A stretch of DNA of 64,000 nucleotides from contig CM073590.1 in NCBI GenBank assembly GCA_037074705.1, positions 49,813,895-49,877,894 on the forward strand, written 5' to 3'. Both the position numbers and the translations under genes were made by a program. Below, piece after piece: positions 23,301-36,366 of this stretch. The notes under the pieces are model-generated. The model was not told the DNA's origin. It saw nothing but the letters and a program-made list of their open reading frames with translations, and searched no databases. The stretch is from Zhengitettix transpicula. Its lineage: Eukaryota > Arthropoda > Insecta > Orthoptera > Tetrigidae. Each line of letters begins with the position of its first letter. Within the stretch, counting starts at the first letter, position 1.

Positions 23301-24659
23301 CAGAAACTATCAGGATTGTCACTGAGTTTAATTATGACATTAAACTTGACCGTTTAAGTCCTCGAAGCGGGGACATGTTAAAACGGTCGATATTTGCAAT
23401 AATTATTTCCTGGGGTTAATTACTTTGATCGTATTTATACCGATGTTGTTTGTGTATAATTTAACCCCTGTGAGGGGAGCAAGCTTAGGGGTGGCGTGGA
23501 GGTACGTTAAATAAAATCCCGAAAAAACAACCGAGAATCGAATCAATTCCGAGACTATGAATGTCGCTGAATCTAATTGTGACAACCTGGGTAACGCGAC
23601 GGGTTTGGGAGGTGTTGGTCGGGGGAATAAATTTTCAGACAATGTAATCGGCCGATTTTTGCGTGGAATACATTCTTTTTCATTATCGCATATTTGTGGG
23701 GGTGGTCATCTTCTAACATGTAAAAACGGCCGATATATTTAGTCAATGACTTCATCCCCCTTCGGCATGGGAGGTGAGCACATTTAGGGATAGGGTTCGA
23801 GGGCTTTACATAAAAATAGCGCAAAAGTAACGAAAATTGTAGTCTTATGGATGGTTATAGATAAATGACATCTCGGGCAACGCCGGGCACCCAGCTAGTA
23901 GTAATATAAATGCGTTCTTAAGACTAAGTCATGACTCATAACATTGTACTTCGAAATGTCTATTGGTAGTAGAAGCTTCTACTTAGGTAAGGGAATGAAT
24001 TCCAATTTTCATTAATCGTAATTTTGAATCAAGACGTTCATAAATTCGAAAATTTATGAAAATTAATCGATAAACGTCGTCTCAATTCGTAATTTGTTTT
24101 GGCAATTATTAAAAAGATCTTATAATATTTAATATTTTCGGACCTCGGCTCTAGAGTTGATTTCAGCAGGCAGGCGAGATTCATGAAGTTTATAGCCAAC
24201 TCCACGTAGTTCTCATCCAAATTGATAATTTCTTCCCCAAAACACCTCCTTAAACATCAACACTTGTAACATCTGTCGGCTACTTCTCATTATAACAATT
24301 CAAATATCGCGACATTTTACATACATAGTTCATTAAGATCAAACACGGAGTACAGCTATAGTCGTTGATCTGATCTGACAGTGTCAATGTTTTCACTACG
24401 ACGTTACATATTTCTAGATAACTTAATAATTCCCTTAACGTGATAGAATTTATCTCTCGTTCTAGAGAGGGGGAGGAACGGGGGAAATTCAACGGTTGTC
24501 AATTTATTCCTTGATTTTTCAATTGTCTGAGAGAACGATATCAATACAGTGGGAGTTGTAATGCGGAATATTTTTGTTGTAGGAAATTGATGTTGAGTTC
24601 TGGAGGATTCTATATTTGAAATATGGTTTCAGGCCAAATTTTGTACAAAGATGGAAGGT

Positions 24660-25486
24660 GAGTTGGACTTTTGGTTTTCATTGATGTAGAATGTATGGTG
24701 ATAGTCAAGTTGTTGATGGATAGGTTGGATATATAGCAGGCGATGGTGTTGGATTAGGACAATAGATGGGTACAGAATATGAATTGGAAGACACAAGCGA
24801 ACGATTCTTCTTTCCAGAGGCCAGTAGGGATGAATGTTACGAGGTGGGAAGATAGTAGAAACATTGGGGTTATAGTTTATTACAGGGTTTTAGGATGACA
24901 GAATCCTATTCTGTAACCTTAGCATTTAATTAGGTGAAACCGTTATAGACGCGTTTTCGGAGTGCTTTTAGACTGACATCGGTTTAGGTGAATCCCGGGA
25001 TACGAGGTTGAGGAAGAATGGGAATCTATTCGCATGGGAATTTTCTCTATGTAGGAAAAATGATAGGTTTGGTTTGTCGCGATTTGGAGGGACGTACACG
25101 GTATGTGTTGGGGTTTTAAATGCATATCTGTGTTTGGCAGATATTCTCGTTAAGCGTTGCAACTTCTGCCGGAATTTTGGCCTGCCTTTAGTCCAATCAC
25201 ACAATCGCTTTGTCCCACTTCTCCGGGCCCATCTGGCAGATTGCTTGATGCTCTTGTTCGTTTATGCGATTCCACTAGATTTAAAGGTCCAGGCGGTGCG
25301 TTCGAAGGATATACAAGTCTCTTCCTAATAATACTTTAAATAATGTGAGTTGTGACAGTTGGATCGATTACCTTTTTAGGAATATATAAATTAATAGCTC
25401 TGGAGACGTTTTTGGGAAAGTGGTGACAACGTCGTCGATGTCGGTGGTGATTTTTGAAGTATGAGGAATATTTCCAAACAAAGGAA
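24660..25486. other. H1-specific block of about 0.8 kb
   Basis: H2 (34724) and H3 (51636) go from GGAAGGTGAG almost directly to TTAATTATGGACCCATCG, whereas H1 has about 820 extra bases. The block has partial ORFs on both strands (up to 106 codons) without a recognisable domain. The joints in H2 and H3 differ by a few bases (TAATTAATT, ATATTAATT), so it could be an insertion in H1 or deletions in the others. Confidence 0.6.
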
Positions 25487-27193
25487 TTAATTATGGACCC
25501 ATCGGCATTGTTATGTTCAAAGAGGTTGTTGTGATGGAAGTGGTGGGGGGAATCCTAGATTACCGGAAATTTATATGGGCAGGTGGTCTGACGTGAACGG
25601 AATAAAGTATGGTCGGAGGACATGTAATAGCATATAATAGATGTGGTATAATATAGACATAAGTTGTCTTTGTTAAGTCCATTTTTTTGATATTTTTATA
25701 AAGTATCTATCTTCGAATCCGTGGGAAATTTTTTATTTCGACTGAATAATGAGACAGTTGATTTTTGCTTCCTCTCCATTCTTGTGGTGAAACTTGAACA
25801 TCTTGTAATTTTTGTTGTTGTTATTGAATGAGTCGCTTATATCGTTTTTTTTACTGATTTTATGATGTCTTTTGAATCGTGCAAGATCTTTTGACTTTTA
25901 TTGCAGGACCAACATTTAAATGTGTATATTCTATTGTTCGAGTTTATGTCAATTTTATTTCTTTTCTGTATATGTATACGTAATTTCTATGGCAGCGAAC
26001 TTTTTGAGATTATTTTCTCGGATCTTACTTTCATGCTTCTGTGAGTAATGGTTTTTCTCACCTCCATTGTATTCAGATGTTAGATCATGGTATTCATGTT
26101 ACTTTTTAATGAATTTGTATAATTTCTTTCTTTGCCCGTAACTTTGAATTCCCCTACAATATGTTTTACATGTTTAAGAGTGCGTTGTTAAGGGAATTAT
26201 ATAATTAGTTCCAGGATAGTTATTTACGGGAATTTGTTCTGTTTGTAATTTTGGTTGGTGCGTGACGCAGTGGTCTCCAGTGACGATGAAGTGGTAACAT
26301 TTGTAAATAAAAATAATAAATAAGGGAAGGATGAAAGCTTCAATTTAAGAAGTACTGGAACAAAAATTCTCCTGGATATTGTATGAGAAAATAAGAAGGC
26401 ATGGATACGGAACTGCTTACTAATGGTACCTATGAAAAACTAGGTCGTGAAAACCTGCCTATCAGTAGAACACTAATGGTGTCCACGATGAAGAACGTAG
26501 TGAATGTACTTTAAACAGCCCCTACTATTTAATTGCTCTAAATAATTATAATGAAGTCCCTGAAACAAGCTAAAATACTACTAATAGCAATCAACTATGA
26601 AGTTACGGACAAATGTTACAAGTGTGGACGTACCTCAGTTTAGTAGCATGGTTTATGACAATAATTTAGACGTTCTGGTGTAGCATGCAGCAAATGGAAT
26701 CTGAGATATGGTTCCTTTCAAAATATTCATGATGATAAAAAGGTATTTCGATTTGTGAACGTCATTTGAAGAATTGTACAGAGCAACGACTGTAAAGAAA
26801 CGTCATGAATAAAAAGTTTTCTGTAATAGTTTATATCATTGAGCAATTTGTTTGCATATGCAAGTTTTAAATGTTAATTTGATTAATATTGAAATCAAAT
26901 ACTTAACAAATTATGTGGAAATTCTGAAGAAATGATGATAAAGCGTAGTGGTGAAGAATGAGAATTTTTTTGTTGTCATTCACGGCTGCGTTTCGAGCAG
27001 CAGCCTGCAGGATCACAGAAGTCACTTGTCTTCGAATTATTCTCTTCAGTAACTCCCAACAGGTAAGCAGCCCTCCTTCACATCATCAAGCTTTCGAAGA
27101 ATTCGTCCACACAGCTACCTGAATTTAAAAATAAGTAATGGCTTTATTGTTAATCATATGATGCATAATTATTAACAAAAATCAGTTTTATTT

Positions 27194-30100
27194 TCATTGT
27201 AGTGCTTTGTGATATACGATGTTTTTTGTTTGATTACCTGGCGCATAGACAAACAAATCTGATGGTTTTCCAACACGGGAACAGGCAACATACAATTGAC
27301 CATGTGAGAAACATGGGTTTTCCAGATTAATACCACAAACACTTAATGATTGCCCCTGGGACTTGTTTATGGTCATAGCAAAAGCAAGCCGAACTGGAAA
27401 CTGTAGTCGTTCAAAGTCAAACGGCACATCAGTCGGAATCATTGGGATGCGCGGAATGAGAACGTCTTCTCCTTTATACTTTCCTTTCAGTGTATTTGCT
27501 TCTATCACGTTGTTTAGTAATTTTTTTTATCGCTAACGGTAATCCTTTGAAAAGACGCGGTTGGTTTATATTTTGCAACATTATAACTACCGATCCAACC
27601 TTTAATTGAAGATTGTGAGGTGGCAATCCTGGCAAATCCAGCGAGTTTAAAAATTCTGGTGGATCGTTCACTACATCATCTTGGTTAGTAGCCGAATCAA
27701 CTGATTTATATATTCTAGATTCGCCTGTAATTTGTTCTTGTATTTTTAAATTTAATTCATTTACATCTATGTTTTTTGCAGCCAATATAGCTCGTTCGCT
27801 CAACCAATCATTGTTTCTGTAATTTTGAGAAACGTCTGGAAACACCTTCTGAATAAGTTCATCTTTTGATCGAGTTAACTGACAAAAACTTTGAGGAAAG
27901 TTAAGGCAGCCATTACCAATGTCAATGAGTTGTTTAGAGAATATGTTTCCAGATTGGTCATTTTGCAACTCGACACGCATATTATTGCTTAAATGAAGTA
28001 CTTTGACATGTTTCCACAAATTGGAGGACTTTTGACATGCATTGAGTTCATCAGCTGGTGTTGATCGTGGAATCAATGGCAATGTTTGACGAAAATCTCC
28101 TGCTAATAAAATCATTGCACCACCAAATTGGTTATGATTGCTCCGTAGATCTTTTAAGGTTCTGTCTAAAGCCTCCAAAGATTTTTTATGTGCCATCGTG
28201 CATTCATCCCAAATAATTAATTTACATTGCTGCAAGACCTTTGCCATTGCAGAGTTCTTCGAAATGTTGCAGGTCGGAGTTTCATTGCTTTGCATATTTA
28301 ATGGCAATTTTAATGCTGAATGGGCTGTTCGACCACCTTCAAGCAAAGTTGCTGCGATTCCCGACGAAGCGAGTGAGAGTGCAATTTTATTTTGTGAGCG
28401 AATAGTTGCTAATATCAATGAAATGAAAAAAGTTTTTCCTGTACCACCAGGTGCATCTCCAGTTTCATCATCAATTACTTTCATAAGAGTATCAAATCCA
28501 TACTTCTGTTGTTCATTCAACAGTGGAAGATTTGTTTGAATTAATTCTTTCAAAGTGTTAAGATCATACAGTTTTTCTCGATTCAACTCTTGGTTAAAAG
28601 CATCATGCATTGGACGATTGGGCGCGGCCAGGCCTAATTGAATTAATAGTTTGTTTGACATCATCAAGCACATGTCCTCAATTGAAATCAATGCTTCGTT
28701 GTAAATTTCTTCACTGATTTGTATATTTGGATTTCCCATTCTATTTCGTATTTGATACAAAATATCATCACACATATAATCTTTGTACTTGATCCACAAA
28801 TCAATTGGGTTTGATGGGAAGCATGTGGATATGATTATAGAAAACAATGTTCGTATTTGATGAGCGTGTGATGATATTACAGCATCATTGAGAGTTTGAT
28901 CCCAATGAGCGTCATTTTCTAGCATTTGCAAACGTTGACAGGCTTCTCTGTAAGATCCACACAATTCACCATCAAAAGTTCGTAAATGTTGGAATGATGT
29001 TGGGCCACGTACATTGACTAATAGCAGTCGTAAATAAAAACAATCATAATTGCTTGGATGTACTGAATAAATTGGACCAATGGCATCGGTGGAATACACA
29101 TCTGGGTATCCTGGAACTTGTTTTCCTTGTTTCCGTCGTATAAATCTCCTTGAGGATTGATTCCAAGTATAATATTTTGGAATTTCAGAATATAGCAATG
29201 TTTGTGCAAAATCATCGTTTTGGCATGTCTCAAAAAAACTGGTTAATGTAGTAGATGGTGGCTGAGCAGCTCTTTGTACTGCGTTCTGTGCTGTAAAATA
29301 CACTCTTTGTCCATTTTCTAAATGCACAGCTAAGTGAACCACAGAAGGGTGTCTCTCATGAATAGGAAAATAAAATATGCGCCATACTGCTTCATTACTA
29401 CTAACATAGCGGCCCATTTGGTATTGGGTAACTTCATCATTGGAATTCTCTGCACCAATTCCAATCACAGCCATATCACTCCCTTTGGTTACATATTTGC
29501 AAATGTATTTAATAGATTTCACTGAATGGTAAGATTCAACGTTGACGTGTGCTTTGAAGCTCTTTGATAAAATGGGTGAATATGGAACAATCCAACGATT
29601 ATCTATTTCAATATCTTGTTGATTTAATTTGACAATTGTTGATCTTCCATTGTCTGCTGTCGATCGTAGACGATACAGTGGATAACCGTCATTACCAGTA
29701 ATTGTTTCCGATATAAACGTCCGTTGATATCGTTTCGAACATTTGCCATCCATTATACATGGCGAATTTTGATTAAGAGTTCCACAGGGACCATGTATCA
29801 TAATTTTGATAACTACCTCATGCAACAGGATCTACTTGTACATTAGGGATTTCAGCTGACATCTCTGCATCAACTTAATTTGGCCTTATCTTTTTAACCA
29901 ACCAAATCAAAATGTGTGCATGTGGCAATCCACGTTTCTGCCACTCCACAGAATATATACAGCAGCGTGTCTCACCAAACACATAATGTTTTACGATTTT
30001 TGTCTAAAGACTCTGGCTGTAATATCATGACGATCAATGGGTGATTGCCCAGGGAATAACTCCTGCTTGATTTCTATCCAGTGCGGATTGCATGTAAATG

Positions 30101-31333
30101 TGATGAACAAATCTGCTGTACCATAATGACGAACATACGACATGGCATCTTGAGCATATTCGTGCATATGTCGAGGGCTTCCGATGTATGTCGCTGGAAG
30201 AATAGTCATCCGACCAACATTCTGTGTATTTCCATCAGTATTAATCGCATCTCGAAGGTGAATATATTCTTCAGATCGGAGATTGGTGTGATTCAACGTG
30301 ATGAATGTTAATCTCTCCGTTTCAATTTTAACATACATGTCAACAATATATTTGTGATATAGTCGCCGACATTTCAATATGTGATTGTCTTCGTTTTCCC
30401 GAATCAACAGGCGGTATGAATAATAGTTCATTGAACTGACTTTTTTGTTGGTTTCAGAACCTGTAAATAGATTTTGTTTTAATAACATTGAAATGTAAAA
30501 TTAAAATACATAATATAGTGACTAAGATATTATCGCCATAGCTAAACTAATATTTTAATTACCTGTAATGGGATTTATCATTTTTATTGAGAAATCATAG
30601 CCATCTTCACCTTGCCAAAATATAATGGGATATTGCAGTGCATCATATGAGCGGTGTGTTTTCTTTATACGTTGTAATTGATCATTCCGACGATGTAAAA
30701 CAATATCACGGGATTCCAAGTTTTCTCCAACTACAACGATAGCAACTTCATCAATAGTTGGTGCATTTAAACGTCTTGCATGTTGACCCGCAGGTGTTTT
30801 ATCAGCTCTGATTACAATTTTGTGATTATCTGATGGCATCAGATCCAGGGCAGTTTTAAACAATATAATCAATTGATTTTGTTCATGAAATAAAGTTTGT
30901 AATTGTTCTACAATAGACCTCTTTACTAAATTGTTATGTGCACAACGCAGATTAATTTCTTGTGCTGAATTGCCCATAAAATAAATTTGCAGGAATTTGT
31001 AGTTGCTATCTGACACTGGTAACAGTGAACCGGCTCTGTGATATATTTGGCCTTGTATCTGCAAAATTAAAAAAAAATATTATGTTTCCACCAAACACTA
31101 TAAAATAAAATAAATAAGCAATGTGGGGTATAAATTTATGGATTGTCAGTGATCAAACTTGCGCGATTATTAGTTGAATGTCGCGCTCGCGCTTCACGCG
31201 TTTGTGATATCCGAATTCTTTCACGTTCATTTCGGTCGTCACGTTCTTGTGCAGCATGATTTGATCGGTAATTAGCTTGGTTTGTAGCATTTCGGGTTCT
31301 TCTACCTAAATTGCTTTGTCTAATAGGAGGCAT
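27194..31333 (-). pseudogene. Helitron Rep/helicase gene, copy 1 (broken)
   Basis: The product would nick and replicate DNA in rolling-circle transposition. Domain order on minus: basic N-terminus MPPIRQSNLGRRTRN (31333-31136); a region from IQGQIYHRAGSLLP to INPITG (31058-30563); a GT..AG intron at 30460-30562; the Helitron-like N domain with DLFITFTCNPHW; the HUH motif GLPHAHIL (29902-29948); the two-tyrosine motif KYICKYVTKG; then a PIF1-type SF1 helicase with GGTGKT, IIWDECTMAHK, GDFRQTLPLIP, FAMTINKSQGQSL and LYVACSRVG. Breaks: frame lost after FRQKS (stop 29991-29993), a TAA at 29875-29877, a frameshift near 29820 (all three shared with the other copies), and an 8-T run at about 27531 that shifts frame before the last 104 codons. 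Confidence 0.95.
30460..30562 (-). other. Predicted intron of the Helitron Rep gene
   Basis: Donor ATTACAG|GTAATT and acceptor TTTACAG|GTTCTG join INPITG to SETNKKVSS in frame and remove stops. Equivalent introns lie near 39696-39798 and 56413-56515. A second intron near 31070-31150 is likely, with acceptor GCAG|ATACAAGG near 31059, but its donor is not clear. Confidence 0.6.
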
Positions 31334-34300
31334 ATCTACATTATAGATTATTGTGTCACATGCAATAATTAGTGATCATAGGTAACTAAACACTGCACAA
31401 AACACGATATAGGTACGAATTTGTTTCGTGTATCAGTTGACAAAAGCAAACTCAGTAGAGTAGGTAACCGAAAATACAAGAAAAACAACACTGACATTGA
31501 CTGTTTTTTTTTAATTTGATATGACTTGGAGTCAAATCCTTCAAGCCGTACTAATGTTTTATGCATGTAAGTTGGTACAGGCGTTGTTGAGTTATGCGCT
31601 TACCAACACATTTTGCGATTCATTTTTATATTATAGATTTAATTGAGATTGAACGGAGTGAAGCTCCACACGGTCACTAATCAGATCTAACCAGTTATCT
31701 GAGTATACATTTTCACCACGCACTTATCATAAACAAAATTAATTTAATTAATATACCTTCTTTCTTGAAGCTCGGGATTGTCTCTTTTACACGATTAACT
31801 GAAGATGCTGACATTAATCTTGACGTGTCCCCAAAATCCACGGAATTCAGATGGTACGACGAATATTAAGAAGGTTTTCGATCTTCCTGGTTGCGTTGAT
31901 CCGTGTTCTTGTGAGTCAAGTTCGTTGATTCAAGACGCATCTTCGTCAATGGTTGCATGTGAATATTAATAAACGCATGGTGGACTCTAAATGAAGTGTA
32001 TATAAATGTAAGCGTTGCAATTTAAATAGTAAGTTTAAAAGATTTTTGTATGTAGAAGCAGAACTGTTATATATAACACTTCGAATATTATAGAACGGAT
32101 TTAATTAAATCATTAAACTATCTGAATTTTAAAAATAATCAGTAATAAATTTGACATATAAGAGTGAATTATTAAATATAACCAATTATTTTATCACTTA
32201 TTTCTTCTTCTGATAAATATATAAACTTCACCTGCAATTTCGTATATTTACACTATTAAACTCACAAATACAATAAAAATCGTAAAGTGTACTTACTTTC
32301 TACACGAATAACGACACTCGGTTTCCTTATTTAATAACTTTTATGACGTTTATATTCAGTAGTTTAAAAATAACATTCACATTCTTTCGTCTCTATATCA
32401 AAACAGCATTAAAATCAAATTGAAACTTAATTATTAATTTGTTTAGATAATTCAAATCTTCTCCGAAAATGTAAATACAGATATAAATTTAAAATATATT
32501 CTTAATAGAAGTATCGGCAGTATTGAAATATATCCAAATCGTTGTCGTAAGAGAAACTAAAGAGTATTCGGGACTAGATCCCAGAAATGCAAATGACCAT
32601 TGTCAATATTAAATGAATCATATTTCATAACTTCTTCTTATACACACTCAAAAACTAATCAATTGCATAATAACTTGAAGACAAAACGGATAAAATGTTG
32701 TTATATCTTATGAATGTCAATAATGTTAAAGAAAGACGAAACTAATCATGCCTAAACAATGAAAACATTCTTCAAAACGTATGTTTGTATTTCAGGTAAC
32801 CCTGCTCTTTTCCTCTAAATTAAAAGGTTTAAATTCAACCTCGTTTTCCATTTACTAATATGTTTAATTAGCGATTTTGCATCCTCTGTCTTTTAGTTTA
32901 CCATCATATATCAATTCTTACGGTTGAGATTTGTTATGTATATTTACATATTTAAGCTGAGAAATTATTCGATAAAATACACGAATAATAAACCGATGGA
33001 TTTATAGAGTAAAAGGTTCTAGACTTTATTCTCATTCCTAAATCAGGAAATACTAGCATATTGTTTTCAGATGACATTTACTGTATCATTACTTATTTAC
33101 TTTAGTCCTAGATCGACATTCACCACCAATATATAATACCAATTATTAATAAAGTCAATAGCCCTACTTTGTAGAGAAATCCTGACAAATATTGAATTGT
33201 CAATATGAGAAATTAGAAATGTTAAAATTTCCCAGAATAATGTAAACAGTTCTACTTCTACACAGTAAATCAATGTAATTTACAGCTATTTAACGTGAGG
33301 AGTGAATAGAATAGAAACAGGAACTACTATTTTATATCACTGTGATACCATTTTAAACCTAATATTGCGGACAATTCGAGATAATTTACAGTCAATGATG
33401 AAGTTACGGACAAATGTTACAAGTGTGGACTTACCTGGTTTCTCATAGTTGTCAGTGGCCACGTGTAGATCTTAGCGATGCAGATGGTTTATATGTACAG
33501 CTGAATAGAATGTGGGTAAATTTTTCATTTAATATCTGCCATTGATTGAATGTCGTAGCGCCACCTGTAAATTAAGATAAATAAGTTTTCTGTCTGATTA
33601 TTATCAATGATTAAACCTTTTACATCAAGGCGCCGTACCTGCAGCGTGTAATTTTGTATGACGATGATTTCTTCGAAATGAAACATATGGCTTATTTCTT
33701 CTCAACTATGTGTTCATTTAATTGCAAAGAGTTACAAATTCTGTAGTGATTGCTGGTGAGAATCTGCCCGAACATTTCTGCTGGACGTATGCTGTGGATT
33801 GATGCAGGCTACAACGTTTCCTTAGTAACGAAGCGTCGCTATCAAACGTCACCAACAATGCAGAATTCACAACGGATATCAAAAATGTTTTCAACGTTTC
33901 TGTAATTAGCAAATAAAACGTTAGTTAATATAGATATAATTTTTCTTGATTTGCGTTGAATTGAAATAAATATCATGTATCGAGATTTTCATAGTAATAT
34001 AAATGCGTACTTAAGACTAAGTCATGACTCATAACATTGTACTTCGAAATGTCTATGGATGGTAGAAGCTTCCATTTAGTTTCAGGGACTGAATTCCAAT
34101 TTTCATTAATCGTAATTTTGAATTATCGCTAAACCTCGTTTCAAATCGTAATTTGTTTTGGCAATTATTAAAAAGATCTTATAATATTTAACATTTTCGG
34201 ACCTCGGCTCTAGAGTTGATTTCAGCAGGCAGGCGAGATTCATGAAGTTTATAGCCAACTCCACGTAGTTCTCATCCAAATTGATAATTTCTTCCCCAAA

Positions 34301-35020
34301 ACACCTCCTTAAACATCAACACTTGTAACATCTGTTGGCTACTTCTCATTATAACAATTCAAATATCGCGGCATTTTACATACATAGTTCATTAAGATCA
34401 AACACGGAGTACAGCTATAGTCGTTGATCTGATCTGACAGTGTCAATGTTTTCACTACGCCCTTACATATTTCTAGATAGCGTAATAATTCCCTTAACGT
34501 GATAGAATTTATCTCTCGTTCTAGAGAGGGGGAGGAACGGGGGAAATTCAACGGTGTGTCAATTTATTCCTTGATTTTTCAATTGTCTGAGAGAACGATA
34601 TCAATACAGTGGGAGTTGTAATGCGGAAAACTTTTGTTGTAGGAAATTGATTTTGAGATCTGGAGGATTCTTTATTTGAAATATGGTTTCAGGCCAACTT
34701 TTTGTACAAAGATGGAAGGTGAGTAATTAATTATGGACCCATCGGCATTGTTATGTTCAAAGAGGTTGTTGTGATGGAAGTGGTGGGGGGAGCCTAGATT
34801 ACCGGAAATTTATATGGGCAGGTGGTCTGACGTGAACGGAATAAAGTATGGTCGGAGGACATGTAATAGCATATAATAGATGTGGTATAATATAGACATA
34901 AGTTGTCTTTGTTAAGTCCATTTTTTTGATATTTTTATAAAGTATCTATCTTCGAATCCGTGGGAAATTTTTTATTTCGACTGAATAATGAGACAGTTGA
35001 TTTTTGCTTCCTCTCTATTC

Positions 35021-35305
35021 TTATGGTGAAACTTGAACATCTTGTAATTTTTGTTGTTGTTCTTGAATAAGTCGCTTATATCGGTTTTTTACTGATTTTA
35101 TGATGTCTTTAGAATCGTGCAAGATCTTTTGACTTTTATTGCAGGACCAACATTTAAATGTGTATATTCTATTTTTCGAGTTTATGTCAATTTTATTTCT
35201 TTTCCGTATTTGTATAGATAATTTCAATGGCAGCGTACTTTTTGAGAGTATTTTTTTGGATCTTACTTGCAAGCTTTTTTGATTAATGGTTTTTCTCACC
35301 TCCAT
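35021..35305 (-). other. Unidentified 94-codon ORF (YTFKCWSCNKSQK)
   Basis: Lys/Gln-rich with a CWSC pair near its middle and a C-terminal RYKRLIQEQQQKLQ. In H1 (about 25790-26075) and H3 (about 51950-52225) the same frame is cut by a TAG after SLP/TLP, and H1 is also shifted further down. N units lack it. With one open copy out of three, this may be a decaying gene fragment or chance. I do not recognise a family. Confidence 0.2.
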
Positions 35306-36366
35306 TGTATTCAGACGTTAGATCATGGTATTCATGTTACTTTTTAATGGATTTGTTTAAATTCTTTCTTTGCCAGTAACTTTGAATTCCCCTACAATAT
35401 GTTTTACATGTTTAAGAGTGTGTTGTTAAGGGAAATATATAATTAGTTCTAGGATAATTATTTTTGGGAGTTTTTTTGTTGGTAATTTTGGTTGGTGCCT
35501 GACGCAGTGGTCTCCAGTGACGATGAAGTGGTAACATTTGTAAATAAAAATAATAAATAAGGGAAGGATGAAAGCTTCAATTTAAGAAGTACTGGAACAA
35601 AAATTCTCCTGGATATTGTATGAGAAAATAAGAAGGCATGGATACGGAACTGCTTACTAATGGTACCTATGAAAAACTACGTCGTGAAAACCTGCCTATC
35701 AGAAGAAAACTAATGGTGTCCACGATGAAGTACGTAGTGAATGTACTTTAAACAGCCCCTACTATTTAATTGCTCTAAATAATTATAATGAAGTACCTGA
35801 AACAAGCTAAAATACTACTAATAGCAATCAACTATGAAGTTACGGACAAATGTTACAAGTGTGGACGTACCTCAGTTTAGTAGCATGGTTTATGACAGTA
35901 ATTTAGACGTTCTGGTGTAGCATGCAGCAAATGGAATCTGAGATATGGTTCCTTTCAAAATATTCATGATCTTCAAGTATTTCGATTTGTGAACGTCATT
36001 TGAAGAATTGTACAGAGCGACGACTGTAAAGAAAGGTCATGAATAAACAGTTTTCTGTAAAAGTTTATATCATTGAGCAATTTGTTTGCATATGCAAGTT
36101 TTAACTGTTAATTTGAATAATATTCAAATCAAATACTTAACAAATTATGTTGAAATTCTGAAGAAATGATGATAAAGCGTAGTGGTAAAGAATGAGAATT
36201 TTGTTGTTGTTGTCATTCACGGCTGCGTTTCGAGCAGCAGCCTGCAGGATCACAGAAGTCACTTGTCTTCGAATTATTCTCTTCAGTTACTCCCAACAGG
36301 TAAGCAGCCCTCCTTCACATCATCAAGCTTTCGAAGAATTCGTCCACACAGCTACCTGAATTTAAA

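Larger units (their letters stand above)
20576..23898 (+). mobile_element. Non-autonomous Helitron nested in H1
   Basis: The element starts TCTTATAAATAAAAAAGAGTG and ends with a degraded hairpin (CTCGG/CCGGG around GCAACG) then CACCCAGCTAG. It sits between A (20575) and T (23899), the canonical Helitron A^T target. H2 (33978 region) and H3 (50888 region) show the empty site, TTTTCATAGTAATATAA, without duplication. Length 3323 bp, no Rep or helicase ORF. Its 5' end is followed by a TATGTTTG microsatellite. It would have depended on an autonomous Helitron elsewhere. Confidence 0.93.
27130..31637 (-). mobile_element. Autonomous-type Helitron copy in H1, 3'-truncated
   Basis: The 5' terminus, read on minus, is A|TCTATAATATAAAAATGAAT starting at 31637, the standard start of insect Helitrons. 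The Rep/helicase genes follow. After the helicase stop at 27194 only about 60 bp remain before unit sequence shared with N units (ACCTGAA at about 27117-27124). There is no GC-rich hairpin and no CTRR end. N units contain about 60 bp at this place that H units lack, fitting a deletion that removed the 3' end and some flank. Confidence 0.85.
20016..33428. repeat. Unit H1 (with nested Helitron and extra 0.8-kb block)
   Basis: H-type unit reaching to the next copy of the junction motif. Its 13.4 kb reduce to about 9.3 kb after removing the 3323-bp nested Helitron and an H1-only block at 24660-25486. The tail 33147-33428 is of H type. Bases 31638-33146 and 25487-27130 are AT-rich unit body without a recognisable gene. 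Confidence 0.85.

Noticed and set aside
24280..24492. 70-codon minus ORF (MNFPRSSPSLE) repeated at 34339 and 51253
   Set aside because: Same argument: conservation is explained by recent duplication. The frame is not kept in N1 or N2, and no domain is recognisable.
28138..28539. 133-codon plus-strand ORF, also at 37374
   Set aside because: Antisense shadow of the helicase gene on the minus strand.
31369..31566. 65-codon minus ORF just upstream of the Rep start, also at 57307
   Set aside because: It lies in the Helitron 5' leader and is not shared intact with the H2 copy. No domain.
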